Positions 42,969 to 52,194 are shown, counted from the stretch's first letter. The stretch: 64,000 nt of DNA from Virgibacillus sp. MSP4-1 (GCF_010092505.1 NZ_CP048021.1:62001-126000), one strand, 5' to 3'. Translations and numbers: made by a program. The notes: generated from the sequence alone by a model not told the origin.

Positions 42969-44108
42969 TTGTTTGATGAATTGAAACAGGATGTGATTGA
43001 ACAGAGCAGGGTGATTGGGATTGATAAAATCGGCTTTGCTTCGGTTGATGTATTTTCCATCCTTAAGGAACGTCTGAAGCAGCAGCAGGAAAATCAATAC
43101 CAGTCCGGCTTTGAAAAGGGCACCATTGAGGAGAGAACCACCCCTCGTAACTTAATGCCTGAAGCCCAGTCGATCATTTCGATTGCGCTGGCCTATCCTT
43201 CCAAACTGGAGAACGCTCCCCGCAGCACGAAAGGAGATCGGCGCGGACAGTTCTGCCGGGCCTCATGGGGAACGGACTATCACGATATTTTAAGGGACCG
43301 GCTTGAACAGCTGGGGCAGTTTTTAAAAGAAAAACATCCAGATGCCGAGTATAAAATTATGGTGGATACCGGGGAGTTGGCCGATAAAGAGGTTGCTGCA
43401 CGGGCAGGACTCGGGTTTACCGGGAAAAATACAGTTCTGATTACCCCTGAATTTGGTTCCTACGTTTATCTAGGTGAAATAATCACGAACATTCCGTTTG
43501 AGCCGGATCAACCCCTGGAAGAGGACTGTGGCGATTGCAACCTCTGTGTAGATACCTGTCCCACGGGAGCCTTGATTCAGGGTGGACAGCTGAATGCTCA
43601 GAAATGTATCGCCTTTTTAACACAGACAAAGGATTATCTGCCTGACGAATACCGGGCTAAAATTGGGAACCGCCTATATGGATGTGATACGTGTCAGGTC
43701 GTCTGCCCGAAAAATAAGGGGAAGAACTTCCACTTCCATAAAGAAATGGAACCGGACCCTGAGGTGGTTAAACCTCGTCTTAAACCACTATTACGTATTT
43801 CAAATCGGGAGTTTAAAGAAACATTTGGACCGATGGCAGGCTCATGGCGGGGGAAAAAGCCCATTCAACGTAATGCCATTATCGCTTTGGCAAATTATAA
43901 GGATCAGACAGCGGTTGATGAACTCATTCATGTCATGAAGCATGACCCACGGCCAATGATTCGTGGTACCGCAGCCTGGGCTTTAGGAAAAATAGGCTCT
44001 GAGGCTGGAAGGTTAGCCATTCAGGAAGCTCAGGAAAAAGAATCCGATGAATCGGCATTAGCCGAAATGGAAAAAGGGCTGGACTATTTCGCATCCCCGC
44101 AAAGCTGA
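42969..44108 (+). CDS. queG: Epoxyqueuosine reductase
   Basis: A 379-residue cobalamin-dependent iron-sulfur enzyme (YhbA in B. subtilis). An N-terminal cobalamin-binding region (PEAQSIISIALAYP; RASWGTDYHDILR) is followed by two 4Fe-4S motifs, CGDCNLCVDTCP and CDTCQVVCP, and a C-terminal HEAT-like pair of repeats (AIIALANYKD, AAWALGKIGS). It reduces epoxyqueuosine to queuosine at the tRNA wobble position. TTG 42969 has AAAGGAGGGG seven bases upstream. The order queG-(ogt)-amidase-trmL follows the Bacillus yhb region with ogt inserted; TrmL also modifies the wobble base. Confidence 0.95.
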   Translation: MFDELKQDVIEQSRVIGIDKIGFASVDVFSILKERLKQQQENQYQSGFEKGTIEERTTPRNLMPEAQSIISIALAYPSKLENAPRSTKGDRRGQFCRASWGTDYHDILRDRLEQLGQFLKEKHPDAEYKIMVDTGELADKEVAARAGLGFTGKNTVLITPEFGSYVYLGEIITNIPFEPDQPLEEDCGDCNLCVDTCPTGALIQGGQLNAQKCIAFLTQTKDYLPDEYRAKIGNRLYGCDTCQVVCPKNKGKNFHFHKEMEPDPEVVKPRLKPLLRISNREFKETFGPMAGSWRGKKPIQRNAIIALANYKDQTAVDELIHVMKHDPRPMIRGTAAWALGKIGSEAGRLAIQEAQEKESDESALAEMEKGLDYFASPQS

Positions 44109-44117
44109 GAATAAATG

Positions 44118-44149
44118 ATGGCCGCATGTGCACATGCGGCCATTTTTAA
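44118..44149 (+). terminator. Rho-independent terminator
   Basis: A perfect palindromic 13-bp stem (ATGGCCGCATGTG with its complement) and TTTTT after queG. Confidence 0.9.
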
Positions 44150-44244
44150 AATTTTCTTAAATGAGAATAGAAGCTGTTTGTCGAATCCTTTAAATGATAT
44201 TTATTTTTTCCATTAAGCTCTTACAAATTTAAAGGGGGGATATG

Positions 44245-44772
44245 ATGAACAAACAATTCCTGTTTTATGATGAAATCCAAACGAATCTGGGTCCTGTCAC
44301 ATTGATGATGAAGGATGAGTCATTGCTGGCGATACAGTACGGGAAGCTCAATCAGTTGAGGGAGCCTTTTCAGAAGTGGCTCGGCAGGCATTTTGACCAG
44401 CCTGTTTTTGAACGTAACCCAGCAAAGCTTTTGGAGGTAACACAGCAGCTTGAAGAGTATTTCAATGGAACACGCACACAATTTGAACTTTCCTATGAAA
44501 TATACGGTACTCCATTCCAAAAACAAATCTGGCAGGCTTTGAGTGAAATTCCGTATGGAGAAGTTCGTACATATAAAGAAATAGCCCAGCTTGTTCAATC
44601 CCCTAAAGCACAGCGAGCGGTAGGCGGTGCTGTTAATCGGAATCCTCTGCCCATTTTCCTTCCCTGCCATAGAGTCGTGGGCAGTAATGGGACCATGACA
44701 GGATATGCAGGCGGACTCGGGAAAAAGGAATTTTTGCTTCATTTGGAAGGATGTTCAGTCGAATCACAGTAG
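44245..44772 (+). CDS. ogt: Methylated-DNA-protein-cysteine methyltransferase
   Basis: A 175-residue suicide repair protein. It has the DNA-binding helix-turn-helix region (GTPFQKQIWQALSEIPYGEVRTYKEIA), the active-site PCHRVVGSNG with its acceptor Cys, and GYAGGL. It removes alkyl groups from O6-alkylguanine. The acceptor sequence and length match Ogt rather than the Ada fusion. Two ATGs three bases apart follow AAAGGGGGG; the second has the better spacing. Monocistronic after the queG terminator. Confidence 0.93.
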   Translation: MNKQFLFYDEIQTNLGPVTLMMKDESLLAIQYGKLNQLREPFQKWLGRHFDQPVFERNPAKLLEVTQQLEEYFNGTRTQFELSYEIYGTPFQKQIWQALSEIPYGEVRTYKEIAQLVQSPKAQRAVGGAVNRNPLPIFLPCHRVVGSNGTMTGYAGGLGKKEFLLHLEGCSVESQ

Positions 44773-44837
44773 TCTTATTCAGGTTTCATGCTTCTCCTTT
44801 TCGTTACATACATTGAAACGGAAGGGAGGCTTTTTTT

Positions 44838-45689
44838 GTGGTCGATTCTTTTCTTCAAAATGAGTGGGAGCAAATTATTCGGGAAAACAAGGATTTCGAA
44901 TGGTGGAGAAAAAAAATAGAGGCTTTCAGAAGGAGGGGAGTTCAAGTCCTGCAGGTTACAGGTGAGGGACGTCCCTATCATCAGATGAACCGGAATCATC
45001 GCCGTGAAATTCAATATCATCTCCATTTGTCTTATTTACTTAAGCAACATGGCAAAACATATCTGGAAGAAGAAATCATTCCTGGAAGTCTCCATTTTAA
45101 TGGTGAAGCATTAGCCCGACACGAAATTAGTCAGGCCGCAACCGATCATCATATGGAGCCAATCGTTCCTTCTTTTGAATCGGATCCGAAATCAGAACAG
45201 CGATACTTTTCCTATGACCGCAGAGCCGCTGTCCGCTATGCGGAGCGCTGGTGGAATGACTATAATCCGGACTATCAAAAGTTTGAGGTGGATTGTACGA
45301 ATTACATCTCCCAGTGTCTGCGTGCTGGAGGGGCCCCGATGTGGGGGTCACCCAATCGTTCAAGGGGCTGGTGGTACACAGGGAACAACTGGAGCTACAG
45401 CTGGTCGGTTGCCCATGCTTTTCGCTGGTATTTAAGCGGTTCAAATCAGGGATTAACGGCAACAGAGATGGAAAATGCCACGGATCTTATGCCTGGTGAT
45501 GTCATTTGCTACGATTTTGAGGGGGATGGGAAATGGAACCACACAACCATTGTTGTAGCCAAAGACGGCAATGGGGAGCCCCTCGTGAATGCCCATACAG
45601 CCAATAGCCGTAATCGGTACTGGCGTTATGAAGACTCGCCCGCCTGGACGCCGAAATGTCAGTACAAGTTTTTCCGTATAGGGGAGTAA
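44838..45689 (+). CDS. Amidase-domain protein (YhbB-like)
   Basis: A 283-residue protein whose C-terminal 150 residues are the amidase_6 domain: [21 protein letters not shown], then [17 protein letters not shown] with the likely catalytic Cys, and WNHTTIVV with the His, followed by [12 protein letters not shown]. No clear signal peptide is present, yet the domain family usually acts on the cell wall. It resembles B. subtilis YhbB and shares its place between queG and trmL. GTG 44838 has GGGAGG nine bases upstream. The substrate is unknown. Confidence 0.85.
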   Translation: MVDSFLQNEWEQIIRENKDFEWWRKKIEAFRRRGVQVLQVTGEGRPYHQMNRNHRREIQYHLHLSYLLKQHGKTYLEEEIIPGSLHFNGEALARHEISQAATDHHMEPIVPSFESDPKSEQRYFSYDRRAAVRYAERWWNDYNPDYQKFEVDCTNYISQCLRAGGAPMWGSPNRSRGWWYTGNNWSYSWSVAHAFRWYLSGSNQGLTATEMENATDLMPGDVICYDFEGDGKWNHTTIVVAKDGNGEPLVNAHTANSRNRYWRYEDSPAWTPKCQYKFFRIGE

Positions 45690-45735
45690 CCTATGATATA
45701 ATAGCTACTGTATGAAGCAATAACAGAGGTGATAA

Positions 45736-46212
45736 ATGTTGGGAATACATGTCGTCTTATATCAGCCAGAAATCCCAGCTAATACAGGGAATATTTCACG
45801 TACCTGCCTGGGCACGAATACCACTTTACATCTGATCCGACCTCTTGGATTTTCAACAGATGATAAGATGGTTCGTCGTGCAGGGCTGGACTATTGGTAC
45901 AATGTTGATATCAAGTACTATGATTCCATTGATGAGCTATATAACAAGTATCCGGATGGAACCTATTATTATATAGAAAACTTTGGAACGAAATACTATA
46001 CTGATTTTGATTACAGCAACCAGGATGAGGATATTTTTTTTGTTTTTGGTAAAGAATCTTCCGGGATTCCCAAAGATCTGCTTGAGGGAAAAGAGGATCA
46101 CTGTCTTCGTATTCATATGAATGATCAGATACGCTCCCTCAATCTCTCAAATACAGCAGCCATTATTATTTTTGAGGCTCTCCGTCAGCAGGGATTTCCG
46201 AATATGAACTAA
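45736..46212 (+). CDS. trmL: tRNA (cytidine/uridine-34-2'-O)-methyltransferase
   Basis: A 158-residue SPOUT methyltransferase (CspR in B. subtilis). Motif 1 is IPANTGNISRTC, motif 2 FVFGKESSGIP and motif 3 RSLNLSNTAAII, the knotted SAM site. It methylates the wobble nucleotide of tRNA-Leu isoacceptors. GAGGTG precedes the ATG at good distance. It lies 46 bases after the amidase gene, in the same operon or transcript, near queG, another wobble-base modifier. Confidence 0.95.
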   Translation: MLGIHVVLYQPEIPANTGNISRTCLGTNTTLHLIRPLGFSTDDKMVRRAGLDYWYNVDIKYYDSIDELYNKYPDGTYYYIENFGTKYYTDFDYSNQDEDIFFVFGKESSGIPKDLLEGKEDHCLRIHMNDQIRSLNLSNTAAIIIFEALRQQGFPNMN

Positions 46213-46246
46213 AAAAAGCCGCCATCCAATAAGGTGGGTGGCGACT
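46211..46246 (-). terminator. Terminator of the small minus-strand gene
   Basis: A hairpin (GCCGCCATCC with GGGTGGCG, imperfect) followed on the minus strand by a seven-T run. It directly follows trmL and could also stop plus-strand RNA poorly. Confidence 0.6.
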
Positions 46247-46256
46247 GACAATCCTT

Positions 46257-46337
46257 TTAATTTTTGGAATCATAGCCAGCTGTGAAAATAGAAGTAAGGA
46301 AAGCAACAGCGACTCCTAAGATAAGTACAATCTTCAT
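46257..46337 (-). CDS. 26-residue hydrophobic peptide
   Basis: ATG at 46335-46337, preceded by AAGGAGG at a good distance, opens a 26-codon frame: MKIVLILGVAVAFLTSIF and a short polar tail TAGYDSKN. It is a single hydrophobic span. The strong ribosome binding site and a terminator just after the stop argue that it is real. It could be a membrane microprotein. I do not recognise it. Confidence 0.55.
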   Translation of the reverse strand: MKIVLILGVAVAFLTSIFTAGYDSKN

Positions 46338-46541
46338 GAAGATTCCTCCTTTTTAGCATCGACATCTCGTATGTAAATGTAAGCTATTTCTTATTATACC
46401 AAATTATACGTGTTTTTAAATATCCTTTCTTAACCTGCAAAGAACATTCATGATTTGATCACAAAATTCCTTTTATTAGAAACTGAAAATGTACACCATG
46501 TTTACCATTTTACATAAATTTTATAAGTGGAGGTGTTCCTA

Positions 46542-47459
46542 ATGAATGTTGTCGTGATTGGAGCAGGAGCAGTAGGGGGCTATTTTGGCGGAAAGCTTGC
46601 CAAAAATGGGGAATCTGTTTATTTTTTAGTCCGCTCCAAAAGGTATGAACAGCTGACACAGCGGGGGTTGAACATTAAAAGTGTTCATGGTGACTTTTCC
46701 TTTAAGCCTAATCTCATAAGGGAGCCAGAGGAAATAGCCAATCCTGATTTAGTCATAATCGGGTTAAAGAATTATCATCTTGAAGGTGCAATGCCGCAAA
46801 TTGAAAAACTTGTTGAGCAGGGGGCTAAATTACTGCCATTATTAAATGGAGTGGAGCATCTGGACGTACTTACTGAAAAGTTCGGCAGAGAAAAGGTGCT
46901 GGGTGGACTTTGTTACATAGAATCAACGTTAAATGACAAAGGGGATATTATTCAGAAAAGTCCCATTCAGGAAATTATTTTTGGCCCTTTAATAGCACAG
47001 GATCCTGCATTCCTCAAGAAAATTGAGAGGATGATGATGGATGCTGAGTTACAAGTGACGTATACGGATGATATCTTGGAAGAAGTGTGGAAAAAGTTTA
47101 TTTTTATCACCTCGTTAAGCGGGATCACATCAGCTGTTCGGGCACCAATTGGAGTAGCCCTTGATGATGAGGTGACACAGAAATTTTTACGAAGTCTTAT
47201 AACAGAAGTTTATGAAATTTCCCGAGTAAGAAAAATTGGATTACCAGACGATACCGTTGATACTGTGCTGGAAAAGTTAGAAATAATCTCGCCGGAATTA
47301 ACCTCATCCATGCATAGGGATTTGCAAAAAGGACTCCCGATGGAATTAGATAGTATGCATGGATATCTGTTAGAACAGGGAGAAAAGTATCAATTAAATC
47401 TCCCTTGTTTAAGAGCTGTTTATGCATTACTGCACCCCTATAAAAACGGTCGGAATTGA
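46542..47459 (+). CDS. panE: 2-dehydropantoate 2-reductase family protein
   Basis: A 305-residue NADP-dependent reductase. It has the GAGAVGGYFGG fingerprint at the N-terminus, LLNGVEH with the conserved Asn, the catalytic Lys in EEVWKKFIF, and a helical C-terminal domain ending in the conserved segment SSMHRDLQKGLPMELDSMHGY with its Glu. It reduces ketopantoate to pantoate for coenzyme A, or related 2-keto acids. GGAGGTG precedes ATG 46542. A terminator follows. Multiple panE paralogues are common in Bacilli, so the exact substrate is less certain. Confidence 0.87.
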   Translation: MNVVVIGAGAVGGYFGGKLAKNGESVYFLVRSKRYEQLTQRGLNIKSVHGDFSFKPNLIREPEEIANPDLVIIGLKNYHLEGAMPQIEKLVEQGAKLLPLLNGVEHLDVLTEKFGREKVLGGLCYIESTLNDKGDIIQKSPIQEIIFGPLIAQDPAFLKKIERMMMDAELQVTYTDDILEEVWKKFIFITSLSGITSAVRAPIGVALDDEVTQKFLRSLITEVYEISRVRKIGLPDDTVDTVLEKLEIISPELTSSMHRDLQKGLPMELDSMHGYLLEQGEKYQLNLPCLRAVYALLHPYKNGRN

Positions 47460-47483
47460 GTTGCTGCGGCAGCTCTTTTTTTA
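47458..47483 (+). terminator. Rho-independent terminator
   Basis: GAGTTGC pairs with GCAGCTC around TGCG, followed by TTTTTTT. The stem overlaps the panE stop codon. Confidence 0.8.
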
Positions 47484-47601
47484 TACACCCTCCTCCTTAA
47501 TCACCTTCCCCCCTATTCTATGAGAGGCCAAAAGCGGACCTGTTCACGTATTTGGCTTTTGTGTGCGAGGCTAACGATCCCTTCTGCTTTTTCCATATCT
47601 C

Positions 47602-47646
47602 TTGACATTCTTTTCTGCAGGTTTTATACTTTAGTTCGAATTAAAG
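47602..47646 (+). promoter_or_regulatory. Sigma-A promoter with overlapping MhqR-like operator
   Basis: TTGACA (47602-47607), a 17-base spacer and TATACT (47625-47630) give a near-consensus promoter. The palindrome CTTTAGTTCGAATTAAAG (47629-47646) overlaps the end of the -10 and the start point, positioned for repression. MhqR boxes in B. subtilis are similar TTCGAA-centred palindromes. MhqR assignment is inferred. Confidence 0.7.
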
Positions 47647-47769
47647 ATAAATGAATTAATAACAATTGAATGTGAGAGATGGATAGAAGAGATAGAAGCT
47701 TTGATATAAATAGATTTTTAATAAATGGAAATAATAGTTTGGAATTCATTATGGAATGGAGCGGGCGTT

Positions 47770-48708
47770 ATGGCAAAGGCTACAAAGGGAGTTCATCATA
47801 TTACGGCAATTGCCGGTGATCCTCAGGAAAATATGGATTTCTATGCAGGAATTTTAGGCTTAAGGTTTGTGAAAAAAACAGTTAATTTCGATGATCCTGG
47901 AACCTATCACTTTTATTTTGGTGATGAAAATGGATCACCTGGAACGATTATGACATTTTTTCCGGTACAGGATGCCCTTAAAGGCAGAGTTGGCAGTGGC
48001 CAGGTGGGAGTGACATCATTCGTTGTGCCACTTGATTCTCTGTCTTTTTGGGAAAAACGGCTAGCTAAATTTGATATCGATGTAAAGAAATCAGATCGGT
48101 TTGGAGAGCGTTCTTTGGAATTTGAAGATGTTCATGGTCTTCGTTTAGAACTTGTAGAGCGTGAGAAAGGTCCAGTGAACGATTGGAGTTTTGGCGAAGT
48201 GACTCCGGATGTTGCCATTAAGGGATTTGGAGGGGCCACACTTTATTCCCGTGAGCCTGGGAAAACGGCAGAACTGTTAACTGAATTAATGGGGCTGGAA
48301 AAGACAGGTGAGGAAGAAGATATCATTCGCCTGCAAGCTTATGGTGATATAGGGAATGTGATTGATATAAAACAATCAGCGGTTATTAGAGGTTTGCAAG
48401 GAGCAGGGACCATCCATCATATTGCTTTTCGGACGGATGATGACGATGACCAGCTGGAATGGCAGTCCCTTTTGCAGGAAAATGGCTATCAGGTAACCCC
48501 TGTCCAGGATCGTAATTATTTTAATTCTGTGTATTTTCGTGAGCATGGTCATATTTTATTTGAAATAGCCACTGATTCTCCTGGATTTATGATTGATGAG
48601 GGCAAGGAACAGTTAGGGGAATCCTTGCGCCTGCCTGAATGGTATGAACCTCATCGGGAACGTATTGAGAATATTTTATTACCAGTAGATGTCCGAGAGC
48701 TTGATTAA
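47770..48708 (+). CDS. VOC-family ring-cleaving dioxygenase (MhqO/MhqA-like)
   Basis: A 312-residue protein with paired glyoxalase/bleomycin (vicinal oxygen chelate) modules. Metal-ligand His in GVHHITAIAGD and in GTIHHIAFRTDD and Glu in HILFEIATDSPGF form the site. The length matches MhqO and YkcA. It probably cleaves hydroquinone or catechol-type compounds. ATG 47770 is preferred over an ATG 45 bases upstream because the family begins here. It is the first gene of a three-gene quinone-stress operon. Confidence 0.88.
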   Translation: MAKATKGVHHITAIAGDPQENMDFYAGILGLRFVKKTVNFDDPGTYHFYFGDENGSPGTIMTFFPVQDALKGRVGSGQVGVTSFVVPLDSLSFWEKRLAKFDIDVKKSDRFGERSLEFEDVHGLRLELVEREKGPVNDWSFGEVTPDVAIKGFGGATLYSREPGKTAELLTELMGLEKTGEEEDIIRLQAYGDIGNVIDIKQSAVIRGLQGAGTIHHIAFRTDDDDDQLEWQSLLQENGYQVTPVQDRNYFNSVYFREHGHILFEIATDSPGFMIDEGKEQLGESLRLPEWYEPHRERIENILLPVDVRELD

Positions 48709-48726
48709 TGAAGAGGAGGATTACTT

Positions 48727-49335
48727 TTGAAACATATTTTTAATAAAGGATCAAATCCAGAGAAACCAACTTTTTTACTACTTCACGGAACCGGTGGAAC
48801 CGAGCAGGATTTATTACCGCTGGCCGGTATGATTGACGATGATGCATCGGTGCTGAGTGTACGCGGGAATGTTTCCGAGAATGGAATGCCAAGATTTTTC
48901 CGTCGATTAGCGGAAGGTGTATTTGATGAGGAGGATCTTATCAATCGTACAAAAGAGCTGCATGAGTTTTTAGATGAAGCCGCTGAAAAATATAATTTTG
49001 ATCGAAATAATGTTGTAGCTATAGGCTATTCCAATGGTGCGAATATTGCCGGCAGTCTACTATTCCATTATCAACATTCGTTAAGAGGTGCTATGCTGCA
49101 TCATCCAATGGTGCCGAGAAAAGGTATTGAACTGCCGGATTTAACTGAGGTTCCTGTGTTTATTGGGGCTGGGAGTAATGATCCCATTTGTTCTCCCGAA
49201 GAATCCAATGAGCTTCAGTCTCTTTTAGAAAAGGCAGGGGCTGATGTGGAACTGCACTGGGAGGATTATGGACACCAGTTGACCAGGGGTGAAGTGGAAA
49301 AAGCAGCAGAGTGGTATAGAAAACACTTTAATTAA
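48727..49335 (+). CDS. Alpha/beta hydrolase (MhqD-like carboxylesterase)
   Basis: A 202-residue esterase of the PhoE/carboxylesterase group. It has LLHGTGGTEQD (oxyanion loop), the nucleophile elbow GYSNGAN, Asp in AGSNDPICSPEE and His in GHQLTRGE. MhqD in B. subtilis is a predicted hydrolase induced by quinones. TTG 48727 has GAGGAGG upstream; the gene begins 18 bases after the dioxygenase stop. It probably processes the dioxygenase product or quinone esters. Confidence 0.88.
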   Translation: MKHIFNKGSNPEKPTFLLLHGTGGTEQDLLPLAGMIDDDASVLSVRGNVSENGMPRFFRRLAEGVFDEEDLINRTKELHEFLDEAAEKYNFDRNNVVAIGYSNGANIAGSLLFHYQHSLRGAMLHHPMVPRKGIELPDLTEVPVFIGAGSNDPICSPEESNELQSLLEKAGADVELHWEDYGHQLTRGEVEKAAEWYRKHFN

Positions 49336-49470
49336 TCCAGTATAAAAAAATTTTGGTCTAATTTAAGGAGGTGGTTCCGGAAATTAGATTAAATCTGAAA
49401 GAAAGGTGTTTAAATGATGGGATTTTTCAGCAGACTATTTAATAAATCAGAACAAAAGGAGTCGAGTCAA

Positions 49471-50082
49471 ATGGCAGATGTAAATTTAGCAGTTATTTAT
49501 TACAGTTCAACCGGAATTAATTATCAGATGGCTAAATGGGCTGAAGAAGCAGGAAAAGAGGCAGGTGCAAACGTAAAAGTTGTCAAAGTTCCTGAGCTTG
49601 CTCCTGAGGAAGCGATTGCGTCCAACCCGGCCTGGAAGGAGCACTATGAGGCTACAAAGGACGTACCAGAAGCAACTTCAGATGATATCGAGTGGGCAGA
49701 TGCTATGCTATTTAGTATGCCTACACGATTTGGTAACCTTCCTGCTCAAATGAAGCAATTCCTTGATAGTCAAGGTGGTCTATGGGCAAATGGTAAAACG
49801 GTGAATAAAGTTGTAAGTGGGATGACTTCTGCACAAAATCCACATGGTGGCCAGGAAGCAACTGTCCAGTCCCTTTATACATCTATGGCACACTGGGGAG
49901 CGATTATTGTACCTCCAGGATATTCTGATCAATCCATTTTTGCTGGTGGCGGAAACCCTTATGGTACAAGTGCTACACAAGGTGAAGACGGTAAAATCGC
50001 TGGAGACGGAGTAGAAGGCGCTGTTAAGCATCAGGCGAAGCGACTTGTAGATGTGGCTACCCTGGTGAAAAACGGCCAGTAA
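49471..50082 (+). CDS. NAD(P)H:quinone oxidoreductase, WrbA-type flavoprotein
   Basis: A flavodoxin-like protein of 203 residues from ATG 49471, which has AAAGGAG nine bases upstream and opens MADVNLAVIYYSSTG as is usual for WrbA. A longer start at 49414 (AAAGGTG upstream) would add a 19-residue amphipathic segment MMGFFSRLFNKSEQKESSQ. Motifs are the FMN-binding SSTG loop, SMPTRFGN and SAQNPHGGQE. It reduces quinones by two electrons, avoiding radicals. It is the third gene of the operon. A long inverted repeat around 49354-49392 lies just upstream. Confidence 0.9.
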   Translation: MADVNLAVIYYSSTGINYQMAKWAEEAGKEAGANVKVVKVPELAPEEAIASNPAWKEHYEATKDVPEATSDDIEWADAMLFSMPTRFGNLPAQMKQFLDSQGGLWANGKTVNKVVSGMTSAQNPHGGQEATVQSLYTSMAHWGAIIVPPGYSDQSIFAGGGNPYGTSATQGEDGKIAGDGVEGAVKHQAKRLVDVATLVKNGQ

Positions 50083-50102
50083 TAACCTATACTTAATTAA
50101 AA

Positions 50103-50133
50103 AAGAGCTGACCCCATGGGTTAGCTCTTTTTT
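50103..50133 (+). terminator. Rho-independent terminator
   Basis: An AAAGAGCT-ACCC stem, loop CATG and a long T-run end the quinone operon. Confidence 0.88.
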
Positions 50134-50140
50134 ACGGCCA

Positions 50141-50211
50141 TAAATTCCTGATAAGTTCAACTAACCATCAGTGGAGAGTGAAGAACCCTGCTGATGGAAG
50201 TTTCACTTTAT
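50141..50211 (+). repeat. Dispersed hairpin element, copy B
   Basis: The flanks CTGATAAGTTCAACTAACC and GATGGAAGTTTCACTTTAT match copy A (4885-4955), while the stem differs (CCATCAG with CTGATGG, 50165-50171 and 50191-50197). Pairing is kept by compensatory changes. It lies between the quinone operon terminator and prkA. Confidence 0.75.
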
Positions 50212-50298
50212 AATTCATGATTTGCTCGTCCTCGACATATATTTGTAAAAATCGTACAAAACATCGTAAATGGACTTCACTAAATAGGAGGGCGATGC

Positions 50299-52194
50299 AT
50301 GAGCATCTTAAACAAAATTGAGGAGCATCGGAAAGAAGAGGAAGAGCTTCAATGGGAAGGTACGTTTAAGGAATACCTGGAACTTTTAAAAGAAAAGCCT
50401 TATTTAGCACAGTCTGCACATTCAAGAATTTATCAGATGATCAAAGAGGCAGGCATTGAAGAAAAGGATGGGCATAACGAATACAAGTTTTTTAGTGATG
50501 AGCTTTTTGGACTGGAGGAAGCGCTGGAAAAGCTGGTCGAGGAATACTTCCATCCGGCTGCAGAACGGCTGGATGTCCGTAAGCGGATTTTATTATTAAT
50601 GGGACCGGTAAGCGGCGGAAAGTCAACTATCGTTTCATTGCTTAAAAGAGGCCTGGAGCGTTTTTCCTATACGGATTACGGTGCTGTATATGCCATTAAA
50701 GGCTGTCCCATGCATGAAGATCCTTTGCACCTGATTCCTCAGCATTTACGGGATGATTTTTATGAGGAATACGGCATACGGATTGAGGGGAATTTATCTC
50801 CGCTCAACATGATGCGACTTGAAGAGGAATATGGAGGCCGGATTGAGGATGTGAAGGTGGAACGGGTCTTTTTATCTGAAAATAAACGCCGGGGTATTGG
50901 TACCTTCAGCCCGTCTGACCCGAAATCACAGGATATTGCAGACTTAACGGGTTCCATTGATTTCTCGACCATCGCTGAGTACGGGTCTGAATCAGATCCC
51001 CGTGCCTATCGTTTCGATGGGGAGTTAAATGTGGCCAACCGCGGTTTAATGGAGTTTCAGGAAATCTTAAAGTGTGATGAGAAGTTCCTATGGCACCTGT
51101 TATCTCTTACTCAGGAAGGGAACTTTAAGGCTGGACGCTTTGCTTTAATCAGTGCTGATGAACTGATTGTTGCCCATACGAATGAAGCAGAGTACCGTTC
51201 ATTTATAGCAAATAAAAAGAATGAAGCTTTACATTCCCGGATGATTGTCATGCCGGTCCCATATAATCTGAAAGTCAGTGATGAAGAGCGAATTTATCAG
51301 AAAATGGTGAAGGAAAGTGATATGAAGAATGTCCATATTGCGCCACATACTTTAAAAATTACGGCCATTTTCACCATCCTGACACGGTTAAAGGAGTCAA
51401 ACCGGCAGGACATTGATCTCCTAAAGAAGCTTTATTTATATGATGGGCAAAATGTAGAAGGTTTCAGCGAAGTGGATATTGATGAGTTTAAAAAGGAATT
51501 CCCGGATGAAGGAATGGAAGGCATTGATCCCCGTTTTATTATGAATCGGATTTCTTCTGCCATCATCAGAAAGGATACCAATTCCATTAATGCCCTGGAT
51601 GTGCTGCGTTCATTAAAAGAGGGATTAGACGATCATCCTTCGATTACGAAAGAAGACAAAGAGCGTTATTTATCTTTTATTTCGGTTGCCCGAAAGGAAT
51701 ACGATGAGATTGCGAAAAATGAAGTGCAAAAGGCATTCGTCTACTCTTATGAAGAATCTGCGAAAACGCTGATGGATAATTATCTTGATAATGTTGAGGC
51801 CTATTGTAACAAAACGAAAATTAAAGATCCTCTGACTGGCGAAGAAATGCCGCCGGATGAAAAGCTGATGCGTTCTATTGAGGAGCAAATTGGTGTTTCT
51901 GAAAATGCCAAGCGCGGTTTCCGTGAAGAGATTTTAATCCGTATTTCAGCTTATGCCCGTAAAGGTAAACGTTTTGATTATCAGTCTCATGAAAGGCTGC
52001 GTGAAGCCATCCAAAAGAAATTGTTTGCTGATTTAAAGGATGTCGTCAAGATTACCACTTCAACCAAAACTCCTGATGAGCAGCAGTTGAAGAAAATCAA
52101 TGAGGTGATTGCGACCCTTATTGATGAATATGGATATGATTCAACGTCGGCCAATGAATTGTTGCGCTATGTCGGCAGTCTTTTAAATCGCTAA
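50299..52194 (+). CDS. prkA: PrkA serine protein kinase / AAA+ protein
   Basis: A 631-residue protein. The N-terminal AAA+ domain has Walker A GPVSGGKST (about residue 101) and the conserved GCPMHEDPLH segment of PrkA; the C-terminal domain is kinase-like. In B. subtilis it is linked to sporulation and carbon metabolism and pairs with YhbH and SpoVR; recent work sees it as an AAA+ (Lon-like) protease. GGAGGG precedes the ATG. yhbH, normally next to it, lies 8.7 kb downstream after several inserted operons. Confidence 0.95.
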   Translation: MSILNKIEEHRKEEEELQWEGTFKEYLELLKEKPYLAQSAHSRIYQMIKEAGIEEKDGHNEYKFFSDELFGLEEALEKLVEEYFHPAAERLDVRKRILLLMGPVSGGKSTIVSLLKRGLERFSYTDYGAVYAIKGCPMHEDPLHLIPQHLRDDFYEEYGIRIEGNLSPLNMMRLEEEYGGRIEDVKVERVFLSENKRRGIGTFSPSDPKSQDIADLTGSIDFSTIAEYGSESDPRAYRFDGELNVANRGLMEFQEILKCDEKFLWHLLSLTQEGNFKAGRFALISADELIVAHTNEAEYRSFIANKKNEALHSRMIVMPVPYNLKVSDEERIYQKMVKESDMKNVHIAPHTLKITAIFTILTRLKESNRQDIDLLKKLYLYDGQNVEGFSEVDIDEFKKEFPDEGMEGIDPRFIMNRISSAIIRKDTNSINALDVLRSLKEGLDDHPSITKEDKERYLSFISVARKEYDEIAKNEVQKAFVYSYEESAKTLMDNYLDNVEAYCNKTKIKDPLTGEEMPPDEKLMRSIEEQIGVSENAKRGFREEILIRISAYARKGKRFDYQSHERLREAIQKKLFADLKDVVKITTSTKTPDEQQLKKINEVIATLIDEYGYDSTSANELLRYVGSLLNR

